This document shows positions 5,803 to 12,645 of a DNA stretch of 17,022 nt, piece after piece. The notes beneath the pieces were generated by a model that worked only from the letters and a program-made list of their open reading frames with translations, was not told the origin of the DNA and did no database searches. A program made the translations under genes and the position numbers. Every line of letters starts with the position of its first letter. The stretch's first letter is position 1. This stretch comes from Prevotellaceae bacterium UBA1720 (GTDB taxonomy: Bacteria > Bacteroidota > Bacteroidia > Bacteroidales > Bacteroidaceae). The stretch is taken from the NCBI GenBank assembly GCA_002317475.1, contig DCIS01000129.1, positions 1 to 17,022 of the forward strand, written 5' to 3'.

Positions 5803-7461
5803 ATGTTAGAGAAATACCTAAAACAGACGAAGTTCGAGAGCTACGAGGACTTCATGCAGAACTTCAAGGTAAATGTACCCGAAGATTTTAACTTTGCCTA
5901 CGATGTCGTAGATGCATACGCAGAGAGCCAACCTGAGAAGGAGGCACTGCTATGGACCAATGACCGTGGCGATGTGAAACATATAAACTACGCAGAGTAC
6001 AAGCAACTTTCTGATCAAGTTGCTTCTTACCTGCTTACCCTTGGCATCAAGCGTGGCGATTGCGTCATGCTGATTCTGAAGCGACGTGTAGAATGGTGGA
6101 TCACTATGGTGGCTCTGCACAAAATAGGCGCCGTAGCAATCCCCGCCACCCATCTCCTGACTGACAAGGATATCATCTATCGTTGTCATGAAGCAGACAT
6201 CAAGGCTATCATCTCAGTTGGTGACCCTATCGTATTACGCAACATCATTCGAGCACGTACATACTGCCCTTCTTTGGAGCACTGCATTTCTATCGGTCCT
6301 ACCGTTCCCCAGAAATGGGAGAACTACTGGCAAGGAGCCATGATGGCACCAAAGTTCAAGAGCCAAAAGGGGCAAAACAAGGTATCCGACAATTTCCTGA
6401 TGTACTTTACCAGTGGCACCAGTGGAGAACCCAAGATGGTTATGCACGACCACAGCTACCCCCTTGCCCACATCATCACGGCCAAATATTGGCACAATGT
6501 GCATGAGGGTTCACTCCACCTCACCGTGGCTGACACCGGTTGGGGCAAGGCTGTCTGGGGCAAGTTCTATGGTCAGATGATTGCTGGTGCTACCGTCTTT
6601 ATCTATGATTTCGAGGGTCGTTTCGAGCCCGACAAGATGCTGAAGGTTATTCAGGACTTCAAGGTAACCTCTTTCTGTGCACCACCAACAGTCTATCGTT
6701 TCATGATTCGCGAGGATCTGTCGCAATACGACCTTTCGAATCTAGAATACTGCACAACAGCAGGCGAGGCACTCAATCCCAATGTCTTCCTGGAATGGAA
6801 AGAGAAGACTGGCATTATGATCTACGAATCATACGGTCAGACAGAAACCACCATGGTACTGGGCACCTACCCCTTCGTTGAGCCTCATCCCGGCAGCATG
6901 GGCGTGCCAAACCCTCAGTTCCCTGTCGATGTTCTTGATGCTGATGGTAATCCTTGCGCTCCAGGTGAGAATGGTCAGCTGGTTATCCGTACAGACCAGG
7001 GCAAACCTCTCGGTCTATTCAAGGAATACCACAAACAACAAGCTCTGACAAATAAGAATCATCATGACGGAATCTACTACACCGGCGATGTGGTTTACCG
7101 CGACGAAGAAGGTTACTATTGGTTCGTCTCTCGCGCAGACGATGTCATTAAAAGTTCTGGTTACCGTATCGGTCCCTTCGAGGTTGAGAGTGCACTGATG
7201 ACTCACCCTGCTGTCGTAGAATGTGCCATCACAGGTGTTCCCGATGAAGTGCGTGGTATGGTTGTAAAGGCAACCGTTGTCTTGGCTACCTCTTATTTAG
7301 GCCAGGAGGGTCCGGAATTGATAGAGGAACTCCAAGAGCACGTGAAGCGTGAAACTGCGCCCTACAAATATCCTCGTGTCATCGAGTTTGTTGACGAGTT
7401 GCCCAAGACTATCAGCGGTAAGATTCGTCGTGTAGAGATTCGCGAAAAGGATAAAGCCTAA
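5803..7461 (+). CDS. AMP-forming acyl-CoA synthetase (acetyl/medium-chain type)
   Basis: A 552-residue member of the adenylate-forming family, which activates a carboxylic acid with ATP and joins it to CoA. The phosphate loop YFTSGTSGEPKMVMHD is at residues 201-216, YGQTETT at 344-350, YYTGD near 425, and the C-terminal catalytic lysine Lys540 in TISGKIRR. Overall it resembles the medium-chain (ACSM-like) group; the exact acid cannot be told from sequence. Lys540 is a common site of regulatory acylation in this family. Its own promoter precedes it. The last codons and stop (GAT AAA GCC TAA) lie inside the left inverted repeat of the following element, so the native C-terminus has probably been replaced. 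Its link with arginine/proline synthesis is unclear. Confidence 0.9.
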   Translation: MLEKYLKQTKFESYEDFMQNFKVNVPEDFNFAYDVVDAYAESQPEKEALLWTNDRGDVKHINYAEYKQLSDQVASYLLTLGIKRGDCVMLILKRRVEWWITMVALHKIGAVAIPATHLLTDKDIIYRCHEADIKAIISVGDPIVLRNIIRARTYCPSLEHCISIGPTVPQKWENYWQGAMMAPKFKSQKGQNKVSDNFLMYFTSGTSGEPKMVMHDHSYPLAHIITAKYWHNVHEGSLHLTVADTGWGKAVWGKFYGQMIAGATVFIYDFEGRFEPDKMLKVIQDFKVTSFCAPPTVYRFMIREDLSQYDLSNLEYCTTAGEALNPNVFLEWKEKTGIMIYESYGQTETTMVLGTYPFVEPHPGSMGVPNPQFPVDVLDADGNPCAPGENGQLVIRTDQGKPLGLFKEYHKQQALTNKNHHDGIYYTGDVVYRDEEGYYWFVSRADDVIKSSGYRIGPFEVESALMTHPAVVECAITGVPDEVRGMVVKATVVLATSYLGQEGPELIEELQEHVKRETAPYKYPRVIEFVDELPKTISGKIRRVEIREKDKA

Positions 7462-7488
7462 CCAAGCCTTCCCAAAGGGAAGGATGTT
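7454..7488. repeat. Left 35-bp inverted repeat of the nuclease element
   Basis: Exact reverse complement of 7902-7936. It contains an internal hairpin at 7467-7483 that begins six bases after the synthetase stop and supplies the final GCC codon and TAA of that gene. The hairpin lacks a following T-run, so it is not a standard terminator. Confidence 0.9.
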
Positions 7489-7496
7489 CTATACAT

Positions 7497-7901
7497 TTGA
7501 CTTTGGCATACGGTTACGAGAAGGCGAATCCGCTCTATTATGATTTGCTTAAGAAATGGGCAAAAGAAAATAGACAGTTTCAAACATTGGAAGAAGGTGT
7601 GCTGTGGGACAATCTTAGAACAAATCAGTTAGGTCTTCATTTCCGACGACAACATATTATAGGTTGCTATATCGCAGACTTTGTCTGTCTTACTGCAAAT
7701 CTTATAGTTGAAGTTGATGGTGGATATCATTCACAGAATGAACAACTAATTCAAGACTACTATAGAACGGAAGATTTGAATCAAATGGGATTCAGAGTCA
7801 TACGATTCAAAAACGAAGAAATCATATCAAATCTATCTTCGGTTTTAGATACAATCTTTAACAACATCGCGAGCAAAGAATACATACAAACAAATCTATA
7901 A
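7497..7901 (+). CDS. DUF559 / Vsr-like endonuclease-domain protein
   Basis: A 134-residue protein of the DUF559 family, small proteins with a PD-(D/E)XK nuclease fold related to Vsr patch-repair endonucleases. The core is visible: LEEGVLWDNLR (residues 31-41) with a conserved acidic residue, GLHFRRQHIIG (46-56), YIADFV with Asp61, LIVEVDGGYH with Glu72, Asp74 and His78, and the closing GFRVIRFKNEEI. All expected acidic positions are present, so the enzyme may be active. No ATG is available near the start; the family-like N-terminus (GYEKANPLYYDLLKKWAKENR) implies TTG 7497. It is the only gene within the hairpin-ended element and is visibly A+T-rich compared with its neighbours. Its target DNA is unknown. 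Confidence 0.85.
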   Translation: MTLAYGYEKANPLYYDLLKKWAKENRQFQTLEEGVLWDNLRTNQLGLHFRRQHIIGCYIADFVCLTANLIVEVDGGYHSQNEQLIQDYYRTEDLNQMGFRVIRFKNEEIISNLSSVLDTIFNNIASKEYIQTNL

Positions 7902-7936
7902 AACATCCTTCCCTTTGGGAAGGCTTGGTTAGGCTT
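7902..7936. repeat. Right 35-bp inverted repeat of the nuclease element
   Basis: Begins directly after the nuclease stop TAA (7899-7901) and ends directly against the argF' ATG at 7937. Its hairpin (7907-7923) finishes 13 bases before that ATG and may affect ribosome access to argF'. The same junction sequence GGTTAGGCTTATG precedes argD at 1837-1849. Confidence 0.9.
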
Positions 7937-8908
7937 ATGAAATCATTCCTGAACGTACAAGACCTTGGCGACCTGAAACAGGCACTGGCCGAGGCACAAG
8001 AGATAAAGCAAGACCGTTTCAAATACGTTGAACTTGGTCGCAACAAGACTGCGCTGCTCGTCTTTTTCAACAACAGTCTGCGCACACGTCTCTCTACCCA
8101 GAAGGCAGCACTCAACCTCGGTATGAACGTTATCGTACTCGATGTGAATGCCGGTGCATGGAAACTGGAAACTGAGCGCGGAGTCATCATGGATGGCGAC
8201 AAGAGCGAGCATCTGCTCGAGGCTATTCCAGTCATGGCCAGTTACTGTGATGTCATCGGTATCCGCTCCTTCGCAGGTCTCACTGACCGAGAGTACGACT
8301 ATGCCGAAACCGTCTATAACCAATTCGTAAAGTATAGTGGCAAACCTATCTTTGCCATGGAGACGGCAACAGTGCATCCCCTACAAGCTTTTGCAGACCT
8401 CATCACTATCGAGGAGCATAAGTCTACGAAACGTCCCAAGGTTGTCCTCACTTGGGCTCCTCATCCAAAATCTCTGCCACAGGCTGTACCCAACAGTTTT
8501 GCAGAATGGATGAATGCTGCTGATGTGGATTTTGTTATCACCCATCCCAAGGGATATGAGCTTGATCCCAAGTTCGCAGGCAATACCAAGGTGGAATATG
8601 ACCAAATGAAGGCCTTTGAAGGCGCAGACTTTATCTATGCTAAAAACTGGAGTTGCCCAGGAGTAACCGACCCCAACCAGTATGGTAAAATCCTCCATGA
8701 CTACCATGATATGCTTGATTGGACGGTTAGCCAGCGTCAGATGGCTGTCACCAACAACGGTAAATTCATGCACTGCCTACCTGTACGTCGCAACATGATT
8801 GTGACCGATGATGTCATTGAGGCTCCAACCTCACTTGTTATACCCGAGGCTGCCAATCGAGAGATCTCTGCCACCGTGGTCCTCAAGCGCATCCTGGAAA
8901 GCTTATAA
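7937..8908 (+). CDS. argF': N-succinylornithine carbamoyltransferase
   Basis: A 323-residue transcarbamylase that transfers the carbamoyl group of carbamoyl phosphate to N-succinylornithine. It aligns, from memory, almost end to end with the Bacteroides fragilis enzyme (about 318 residues). Visible are the carbamoyl-phosphate loop FFNNSLRTRLSTQ (43-55), the block GAWKLETERGVIMDGDK (73-89), HPLQAFADL (carbamoyl phosphate contact), and HCLPVRRN at 279-286. Residue 90, which separates succinyl- from acetyl-ornithine specificity in this family, is Ser here where B. fragilis has Pro. The start ATG 7937 matches the family N-terminus and abuts the right end of the nuclease element, so its original leader is gone. 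A strong terminator follows. Confidence 0.95.
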   Translation: MKSFLNVQDLGDLKQALAEAQEIKQDRFKYVELGRNKTALLVFFNNSLRTRLSTQKAALNLGMNVIVLDVNAGAWKLETERGVIMDGDKSEHLLEAIPVMASYCDVIGIRSFAGLTDREYDYAETVYNQFVKYSGKPIFAMETATVHPLQAFADLITIEEHKSTKRPKVVLTWAPHPKSLPQAVPNSFAEWMNAADVDFVITHPKGYELDPKFAGNTKVEYDQMKAFEGADFIYAKNWSCPGVTDPNQYGKILHDYHDMLDWTVSQRQMAVTNNGKFMHCLPVRRNMIVTDDVIEAPTSLVIPEAANREISATVVLKRILESL

Positions 8909-8933
8909 GAGACAGAAGAACTGTTTTTGTCTC
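8909..8933 (+). other. Small hairpin directly after the argF' stop
   Basis: GAGACA (8909-8914) pairs with TGTCTC (8928-8933) around a 13-base loop. It begins at the first base after the argF' stop and precedes the stronger terminator at 8942. It may protect the 3' end of the message. Confidence 0.4.
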
Positions 8934-8941
8934 ATAGAGAG

Positions 8942-8990
8942 AAAGGTGAAAGAGTACGCATCCTGTACTCTTTGACCTTTTTTCCTTTTT
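8942..8990 (+). terminator. Rho-independent terminator of argF'
   Basis: AAAGGT-g-AAAGAGTAC (8942-8957) pairs with GTACTCTTT-g-ACCTTT (8965-8980) around a 7-base loop, with one G:G mismatch. T-rich sequence follows to 8990. This is a long, clear intrinsic terminator closing the arginine/proline gene run before the convergent - strand genes. Confidence 0.85.
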
Positions 8991-9020
8991 CGGCCTATGC
9001 CTTTTGTCGTCGTGTGTTTC

Positions 9021-9062
9021 AAAAAAAAGCGCCGATTTCGGATTACTCCTACTCTCGACGCT
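9021..9062 (-). terminator. Likely terminator of the tRNA-Phe transcript
   Basis: Read on the - strand, AGCGTCGA (9062-9055) pairs with TCGGCGCT (9035-9028), an 8-bp stem with one G-T wobble, and is followed by a run of T residues (9028-9021). It lies 13 bases past the tRNA 3' end. The loop is long (19 bases) and contains a smaller CCGA/TCGG option. Confidence 0.65.
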
Positions 9063-9075
9063 CACCCACCATAGG

Positions 9076-9148
9076 TGGTGCCACCAGGAATCGAACCGGG
9101 GACACAAGGATTTTCAGTCCTTTGCTCTACCAACTGAGCTATGGCACC
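9076..9148 (-). tRNA. tRNA-Phe (GAA)
   Basis: A 73-base cloverleaf on the - strand. Acceptor GGTGCCA pairs with TGGCACC, D stem is GCTC/GAGC with AGTTGGTA in the loop, the anticodon stem AAGGA/TCCTT encloses CTGAAAA with anticodon GAA (9115-9113), and the T loop is TTCGATT. The discriminator base is A. CCA is not fully encoded (ACCT follows the acceptor stem). The T stem CCCGG/CCTGG has a C-U mismatch at the 51-63 pair. A promoter lies about 20 bases upstream. Confidence 0.95.
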
Positions 9149-9167
9149 TTGGTTTCTTTTGCGATTG

Positions 9168-9199
9168 CAAAGGTACGTACTTTTTTCCGTTTATCCAAA
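9168..9199 (-). promoter_or_regulatory. Bacteroidetes-type promoter of tRNA-Phe
   Basis: On the - strand TTTG (9199-9196) and TACCTTTG (9175-9168) are separated by exactly 20 bases, a full match to TTTG-N19-21-TAnnTTTG. The predicted start near 9160 leaves a leader of about 12 bases before the tRNA. The site lies in the 108-bp gap after the GH97 gene, so the tRNA can be expressed independently of that operon. Confidence 0.85.
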
Positions 9200-9256
9200 C
9201 AATAACCCATATTTTTTTACATTTTCAAAAAAATACAATCAACAACGCGCTCAGAC

Positions 9257-11314
9257 TTATCCTTTTCTGATTATCTTTGCCGCAAAACCGCCACCACTGG
9301 CCATGCGGATGTCAATGGTTTTCTTGGGTGAACTGATGGGTATTCGTTCTGCCGTATAGTCTGTAGCAGCCTTGTCTGCATTCACGCCATCACGGAAAAG
9401 GAGCATCTCATAGGAACCTTCGGGTAGGAAGTTGAGATTGAGGGTGATGACACGAGCATCCCAATTGGTCTCACCAGCCACATACCAGTTGTCGCCCTTG
9501 CTTCGTGCCACAACGATATATTGCCCCATCTTGCCATCTACCACTTTCATCTGGTCGAAAACCGTAGGGATAGAAGTGATGAAGTCAGTACACTCCTGCT
9601 CTTGCATGTAGACTGTAGGATTGTCGGCCAGCATGGTGAGTTGGGACTCGTGCACAATATAATGTGCCAACTGGTGGCAACGCGTACCCATGGTAAGCGG
9701 ATTGTAGTAGATGGGCTGAAAATCGGCTGCAGTGGCATTGCGCATACCACCAGGGGTAAAATCCACATAGCCTGCCATACCACGGATAAAGGGGAAGGTA
9801 ACATCGTAGGTGGGCATGTCCTTGCTGGGACGGTCATAGCTCTGCCCATTCTCCACACCCTTCTCGCGAGTAGTCCATTTCACCTCCTCCATACCAAATA
9901 CTGCTTCAAAATTAACGACATTGGGATAGGTGCGCTGGATGCCTTGAGGAGCAAAGATACCATGGTAATCAAGCATAAGATGACTCTTCGCACAACGATC
10001 AGCAATGCGATAAATCATCTCCACACCCTCCTGATCATAACGGTCAAGGAAATCGACCTTGAAACCTTTGATACCCATATCGGCATATTTACGGCAGGCT
10101 TCATCCAATTGGTTGTCAAGCACATTAAATACGGTCCAAAGGATGATACCTACATTCTTCTGCTTGCCGTATGCCACCAATGCGGGGAGATCGAGATCGG
10201 GAATAACGGTGAGCATATCACCACTCTTGGGATTGTACCAGCCCTCATCCAAAATGATGTACTCCAGTCCCTGCTTAGCAGCAAAATCAATGTAATACTT
10301 ATAGGTGTCCTGATTGATGCCAGCCTTGAAATCTACACCACTGATACCCCAGTCGTTCCACCAGTCCCAAGCAACCTTACCGGGACGAATCCATGAGGTG
10401 TCGCCCTCTATACGAGAGGGTTCGGCCAACTGATAAGCGAGTGTATTGATAGGCATCTCCTTGTCCTCGTGCGTGATGGCAAGAATACGCCATGGAAATG
10501 TGTGATTTCCCTTCCCCTGGGCTATATAATCCTCTGTATCAGTCACATATTTCTGCATACGCCAAGGGTAATGGTCAAAGGTCTTGGGGTAGTGGGCAAA
10601 GTCTGCACGAAGGCCTTGCATGTCCTTTCCCAGATGCAGTCCCTTCACGCGATTTCCATCTGGAAGCAGGAACATACCGGGGTAATCCTGCACATCCGTT
10701 TCGAGGATCGTAACCTTTGCCTTGCCGCAATCCACAGTAGCAGGAAGGAAGGCTTCCAAATTCTTGGTCTTGGACAGAGGAACCACATCATACGTTGCTT
10801 GGAAAGCCATAGCCTTGGGATTCTTCTCGTTGGTAGAGTAAGGCAGATAGGCATTGTAGTCATCAGCAAAATTGAACTCAGCCACCTCATTTTCAACCTT
10901 CCATTCACCCTTGGTAAAAGTCGTGAAGAAACGATAGGCCACACCACTATTGTAGGCACGAAACTCCACATTGATGCCGTTCCTTGCCTTCACAATGACC
11001 TGATAATACTCATCGCTGAACTGCGAAAACTTGTAGTTCGGAGCGTTGAAACTCTCCTTGATGAGCTTGGGTTTAGATATGGATGTATAGCCCTTATTCG
11101 CAATGCCTTCAATATTCAATGCTGCCTTGTTGTCAACGGCATAGGTATTGCAGTCCTTGAGTTCACCTTCCCAGATGCTGTATTGGAGCGTCTCGTTGGC
11201 AATATTAATGTAAACTTTGAGAACACCATTAGGCGAAGTGAGCGTAACATTTTCTTTCGCATGAGTGCTCAGCGCTACAAAAGTAAGACAAAGCAAAAAT
11301 AATAGTTTCTTCAT
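9257..11314 (-). CDS. Glycoside hydrolase family 97, probably retaining alpha-galactosidase type
   Basis: A 685-residue exported enzyme with signal peptide MKKLLFLLCLTFVALSTHA. Residues about 22-290 form the N-terminal beta-sandwich of GH97, about 300-580 the (beta/alpha)8 barrel (WDWWNDWGISGVDFKAG, YIILDEGWY, DYHGIFAPQGIQRTYPNV, NFEAVFGMEEVKW), and the rest the C-terminal beta domain. GH97 contains inverting alpha-glucosidases (SusB) and retaining alpha-galactosidases. The retaining group uses an Asp nucleophile after the fourth strand, and here KVDF supplies Asp421, close to Asp415 of the B. thetaiotaomicron galactosidase. Acidic residues of the LDEGW and NFEAV segments probably bind calcium or act in catalysis. 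It is last in the - strand operon, 62 bases after the DUF6055 gene. Confidence 0.92.
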   Translation of the reverse strand: MKKLLFLLCLTFVALSTHAKENVTLTSPNGVLKVYINIANETLQYSIWEGELKDCNTYAVDNKAALNIEGIANKGYTSISKPKLIKESFNAPNYKFSQFSDEYYQVIVKARNGINVEFRAYNSGVAYRFFTTFTKGEWKVENEVAEFNFADDYNAYLPYSTNEKNPKAMAFQATYDVVPLSKTKNLEAFLPATVDCGKAKVTILETDVQDYPGMFLLPDGNRVKGLHLGKDMQGLRADFAHYPKTFDHYPWRMQKYVTDTEDYIAQGKGNHTFPWRILAITHEDKEMPINTLAYQLAEPSRIEGDTSWIRPGKVAWDWWNDWGISGVDFKAGINQDTYKYYIDFAAKQGLEYIILDEGWYNPKSGDMLTVIPDLDLPALVAYGKQKNVGIILWTVFNVLDNQLDEACRKYADMGIKGFKVDFLDRYDQEGVEMIYRIADRCAKSHLMLDYHGIFAPQGIQRTYPNVVNFEAVFGMEEVKWTTREKGVENGQSYDRPSKDMPTYDVTFPFIRGMAGYVDFTPGGMRNATAADFQPIYYNPLTMGTRCHQLAHYIVHESQLTMLADNPTVYMQEQECTDFITSIPTVFDQMKVVDGKMGQYIVVARSKGDNWYVAGETNWDARVITLNLNFLPEGSYEMLLFRDGVNADKAATDYTAERIPISSPKKTIDIRMASGGGFAAKIIRKG

Positions 11315-11353
11315 GTGTCACATATCTTATTCCCTGCATTTTGAAACAAGTCA

Positions 11354-11378
11354 AAAGCCGGGGGTTAGGGGGGGCTTT
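11354..11378. repeat. Repeat fragment between the DUF6055 and GH97 genes
   Basis: On the - strand the sequence AAAGCC, a C-rich stretch with central TAA, and GGCTTT forms a 6-bp stem with a 13-base loop. It starts at the DUF6055 stop codon (AAATAAAGCC), as the two larger elements start at the argC and synthetase ends (TAAAGCC). The C-run/TAA/C-run core resembles the palindromes in argC and the GH43 gene. It may be a worn or single-ended family member. With the TTTT after the stem it could also act as a weak attenuator. Confidence 0.45.
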
Positions 11379-12645
11379 ATTTTACGGTATAGGTGTATTT
11401 GTAGATAGCAGGTTCCTCTTCGTTTTCGTTTTGGTTACGACGAGGATTGCCGAATGACTCAGGCTTATAGGTATGAGGAAAGCCTGTGACAACGAGATAA
11501 ACATCCTGGACATCTGTGGGAATGTCGAGCGTAATCTTGCCCTTCTGTGCCGTAGAGATGGGACTGTATGTGGCATTTGCATCTGCATCCACAGCCACCA
11601 GACGATAGGCATAGCCGTAGAGCTGGGCATCGGCCTCTCCCTTGAAATCAACCGTCACCTTCTTCTTGCCCTTCACGTCCAGTTTGATGCTGTTGACACC
11701 ATAGGTATAGAGGTCTTTGTCGTTGAGGAACTCACCGGCATACTGCTTGTTCATCTCGTGCTTGCCCTCAAAGTCAAAGGTGAGCAGACGGGAATAGCAA
11801 TCGCAGCATTCGCGGGCAAAATCCTCGGTAGTGAGGTTGAACATGCGCATGTAGGTCATCGCTGGGTCTTCACCGCGTGTGGCAGCACGCCAGAGGTCGG
11901 CCATGACGGTCAACCCGTGTTTCTGACTCCAGTACTCCAGCACATAGCATGAGTGGTAGATGTTTTCACCCGCTAGGAAACGCAGGTTGGCCTGGTCGAT
12001 AAAGGCTGTCCAATGGTAGTTCTCATCCGTGGGCCATTCGGGATTGACATTGAAGAGCATCCACTGGCTGGTCATCTCATAGATGCCTCCACCACCCATG
12101 CCATGACCAGTCTTATCACACGAGATCATTGACTGGAAGGAGTGTCCCAACTCATGCGCAATGCAGTTCAACTTCTTGTCCTGCACACGATTGGGAGCAA
12201 TCCACAAGGCACCAATGGTTCCGTCATAATCACCTCCGTAAGCCGTACCCTCAAGCGAGTAGTTGAGCATCACCATCATACGGTAACGATCAGCATTACT
12301 GCCCGGAAGAATAAATTTCAAGTCGTTCTTGTAGAAGTTGTAGAACTGCTGTACCCTCGACATCAGATTGGCCACATCAACCTTCATGTTGTGACCTTCA
12401 AGATCAGGAGCCTTAGACAGATCATAGCCAAAAGGCTTCTCCCAGAACAGGACCACATCATCAGTATAGGCCATGCGTGCATAGCTCCACTTGGAGTCAG
12501 GACTGCAGAAATCATTATCCTTCAAATCACTGGGTATAAAGACTTCTTTTCCTGGTGGAGGTGTAAGACCTTGTGCCTGCAAAGCGTTAACACTCAGCAA
12601 TATACCTACAAATACGCTCAGCGTACGAACCAAACTGTTTTTCAT
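11377..12645 (-). CDS. Secreted DUF6055 protein with HExxH metallopeptidase motif
   Basis: A 422-residue exported protein: signal peptide at residues 1-25 ending ALQAQ, then a domain with Trp/Tyr-rich segments I assign to DUF6055. HELGHSFQS (His164, Glu165, His168) is a classical zinc HExxH site, and Glu190 in GGIYEMTSQW is placed where gluzincins carry their third zinc ligand. The last about 100 residues look like a beta-sandwich (KLDVKGKKKVTVDFKG, VYLVVTGFP). The chosen start ATG 12645 overlaps the GH43 stop as ATGA; an upstream TTG would add three residues. The activity of this family is not known to me. Its place among glycan-degrading enzymes suggests a role in attacking glycoprotein-linked sugars or processing a partner, which is only inference. 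Confidence 0.8.
   Translation of the reverse strand: MKNSLVRTLSVFVGILLSVNALQAQGLTPPPGKEVFIPSDLKDNDFCSPDSKWSYARMAYTDDVVLFWEKPFGYDLSKAPDLEGHNMKVDVANLMSRVQQFYNFYKNDLKFILPGSNADRYRMMVMLNYSLEGTAYGGDYDGTIGALWIAPNRVQDKKLNCIAHELGHSFQSMISCDKTGHGMGGGGIYEMTSQWMLFNVNPEWPTDENYHWTAFIDQANLRFLAGENIYHSCYVLEYWSQKHGLTVMADLWRAATRGEDPAMTYMRMFNLTTEDFARECCDCYSRLLTFDFEGKHEMNKQYAGEFLNDKDLYTYGVNSIKLDVKGKKKVTVDFKGEADAQLYGYAYRLVAVDADANATYSPISTAQKGKITLDIPTDVQDVYLVVTGFPHTYKPESFGNPRRNQNENEEEPAIYKYTYTVK

Larger units (their letters stand above)
7454..7936 (+). mobile_element. Hairpin-ended 483-bp element carrying a DUF559 nuclease
   Basis: Perfect 35-bp inverted repeats at 7454-7488 and 7902-7936 bound this unit. Each end runs AAGCCTAACCAAG into CCTTCCCAAAGGGAAGG, a hairpin with a 7-bp stem and 3-base loop, then ATGTT. 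One nuclease gene fills almost all the interior, which is visibly richer in A+T than its neighbours. No transposase, integrase or reverse transcriptase is present. A second unit with the same ends lies at 1626-1846. The left junction is TA|AAGCC and the right junction is GGCTT|ATG in both cases, without an evident target duplication. Mobility is inferred from repeat structure and the two positions, not shown directly. Confidence 0.7.

Noticed and set aside
7925..7936. TTG start four codons upstream of argF'
   Set aside because: Those codons lie in the inverted repeat; ATG 7937 matches the known N-terminus.
7454..7936. Classification as an IS200/IS605 element
   Set aside because: Hairpins and lack of target duplication recall that group, but no Y1 transposase or TnpB is present, and the ends are perfect inverted repeats, unlike that family.
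1626..7936. Composite transposon bounded by the two elements
   Set aside because: The DNA between them is a conserved biosynthetic gene run with normal coupling; the two units look like separate insertions.
9521..10396. Long + strand frame opposite GH97
   Set aside because: The GH97 frame has a signal peptide and full family motifs; the opposite frame has His/Ile-rich shadow composition and no recognisable domain.
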